Source: Anas platyrhynchos (lineage: Eukaryota > Chordata > Aves > Anseriformes > Anatidae). From it: 64,000 nt of DNA. The first letter of the stretch is position 1; the number at the start of each line of letters is the position of its first letter. The stretch is taken from positions 51,366,501 through 51,430,500 of the forward strand of contig NC_092590.1 in NCBI RefSeq assembly GCF_047663525.1, read 5' to 3'. The position numbers were made by a program, and so were the translations under genes. The notes beneath the pieces were generated by a model that worked only from the letters and a program-made list of their open reading frames with translations, made no database searches and was not told where the DNA came from. Below, piece after piece: positions 63,301 through 64,000 of this stretch.

Positions 63301-64000
63301 CAGTATTCAGTAGGGATTTCAGCTTTTGAGCATATGGGAGGTATTTTTACCCCTTTCAACTTATGGGAAGAAAAAATAAAAGAAAGAAACCTGTCAATTG
63401 CATACATCCTCTCTTTTATTTAAGAGGATGGAGGAAGAACGTGGGATTGTTTGTTCATTGTGAAATATACCAAGTTTAGTTCCCTCATGTGAGCATGAAT
63501 AACAGAATGTCAAGATTTTTGTACAATCTAGAGCACTTTCTCCTCTGCACAGCGAACACAAATTTGGAATCTGTTCTTGAGCTGACTGCCGGCTGTTCCT
63601 GCCCAGAATCCCGTTAAAGTAAACAGCTTTTCAGGGGCATGACAATTTTCAGTTTTGAATCGTCTCATTAACAGGTTAGCTTCTCTTGGTTAAAACTTGT
63701 GCTGAGAAGTACTGTTTTTTGTTAAGTACTGTTGAAGGAGGCATTAGTTATATTTTTTCAGACAGTCCTGATTATGAGCTAGGTTGTATTTTCAATATGC
63801 AAACACGGTGTGTACTCTCAAGACTTCACCTGGTTCCCTGTTACAGACCCAGCAGTGGCAGTCTCGGTTAAGAGGTTCCTGCTGCCCTTTGTACTGTTGC
63901 ACAGCTGTGCCAATTTTCAAAGGTACAGGAAGCCACGGTTTTTAAACAGAACATAATAATAAAGGTATTTAAAACTGTGAGTGTGGTTATGTGTTTTTTT
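60344..64000 (+). other. CLOCK: CLOCK 5' intron to window edge
   Basis: Ordinary AT-rich intronic sequence. No exon matching the CLOCK N-terminal coding region and no transposon fragment was recognised. Confidence 0.6.

Larger units (their letters stand above)
44600..64000 (+). other. CLOCK: 5' part of CLOCK transcription unit (non-coding exon 1 and introns), truncated by window edge
   Basis: CLOCK encodes the bHLH-PAS subunit that pairs with BMAL1 and drives E-box transcription. The first exon is probably the purine-rich GGAGGAGGA sequence ending at 44692, where TAG is followed by a strong GTGAGG donor (an alternative GTAGGT donor begins at 44689). In mammals the first exons of CLOCK are non-coding and the ATG lies tens of kilobases downstream, which fits the absence here of any exon resembling the CLOCK N-terminus (IFDGLVEEDDKDKAKR block). 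Later candidate 5' UTR exons are listed separately. Assignment rests on synteny and the promoter island. Confidence 0.7.

Noticed and set aside
63850-63870. Possible small exon near the window end after CCCTGTTACAG
   Set aside because: The donor GTTAAG is poor and the segment would be about 20 bp; it does not encode the CLOCK N-terminus.
1-64000. tRNA, rRNA, CRISPR arrays, prokaryotic operons or intact endogenous viruses
   Set aside because: Nothing with the required structure was seen; the only transposon sequence recognised is short 5'-truncated CR1.

Overview
The window is nuclear DNA of a bird. The evidence is spliced vertebrate genes with short introns, several CR1-type LINE fragments (one ending in the ATTCTATGA-type 3' end), long microsatellites, CpG-rich promoters in an AT-rich background, and a neuromedin U gene whose active C-terminus is GYFFFRPRN followed by GKR, which is the nonapeptide known from chicken intestine. 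A galliform fits well, but the species cannot be fixed from the sequence alone.

Three genes lie head to tail on the + strand: NMU (neuromedin U precursor, nine coding exons, 17414-33012, then a 3' UTR exon ending near 33.9 kb), PDCL2 (phosducin-like 2, six exons, 35363-41649) and the 5' end of CLOCK (CpG-island promoter near 44.3-45.1 kb, then non-coding 5' exons and introns to the window edge). This NMU-PDCL2-CLOCK order and orientation is the arrangement seen on human 4q12. No CLOCK protein-coding exon was found; it should lie beyond base 64000.

Layout. 1-16.9 kb: intergenic DNA upstream of NMU with one old CR1 fragment, a long poly-T and a 240-bp pyrimidine microsatellite; no gene recognised. 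16.9-33.9 kb: NMU. 33.9-35.36 kb: short spacer with the GC-rich PDCL2 promoter. 35.36-41.75 kb: PDCL2, with a two-codon first exon and a GC-AG second intron. 41.75-44.3 kb: spacer. 44.3-64 kb: CLOCK promoter and 5' introns, which also hold a possible two-exon minus-strand gene (49414-48399) that I do not recognise.

Functional links. NMU encodes a secreted neuropeptide involved in feeding, gut contraction and circadian output. PDCL2 is a thioredoxin-fold co-chaperone-like protein of male germ cells. CLOCK is the bHLH-PAS core clock factor that binds CACGTG E-boxes. A perfect CACGTG lies 44 bp upstream of the NMU start codon, and five more occur within 7 kb of CLOCK 5' intronic sequence. These are testable hints of clock control, not proof.
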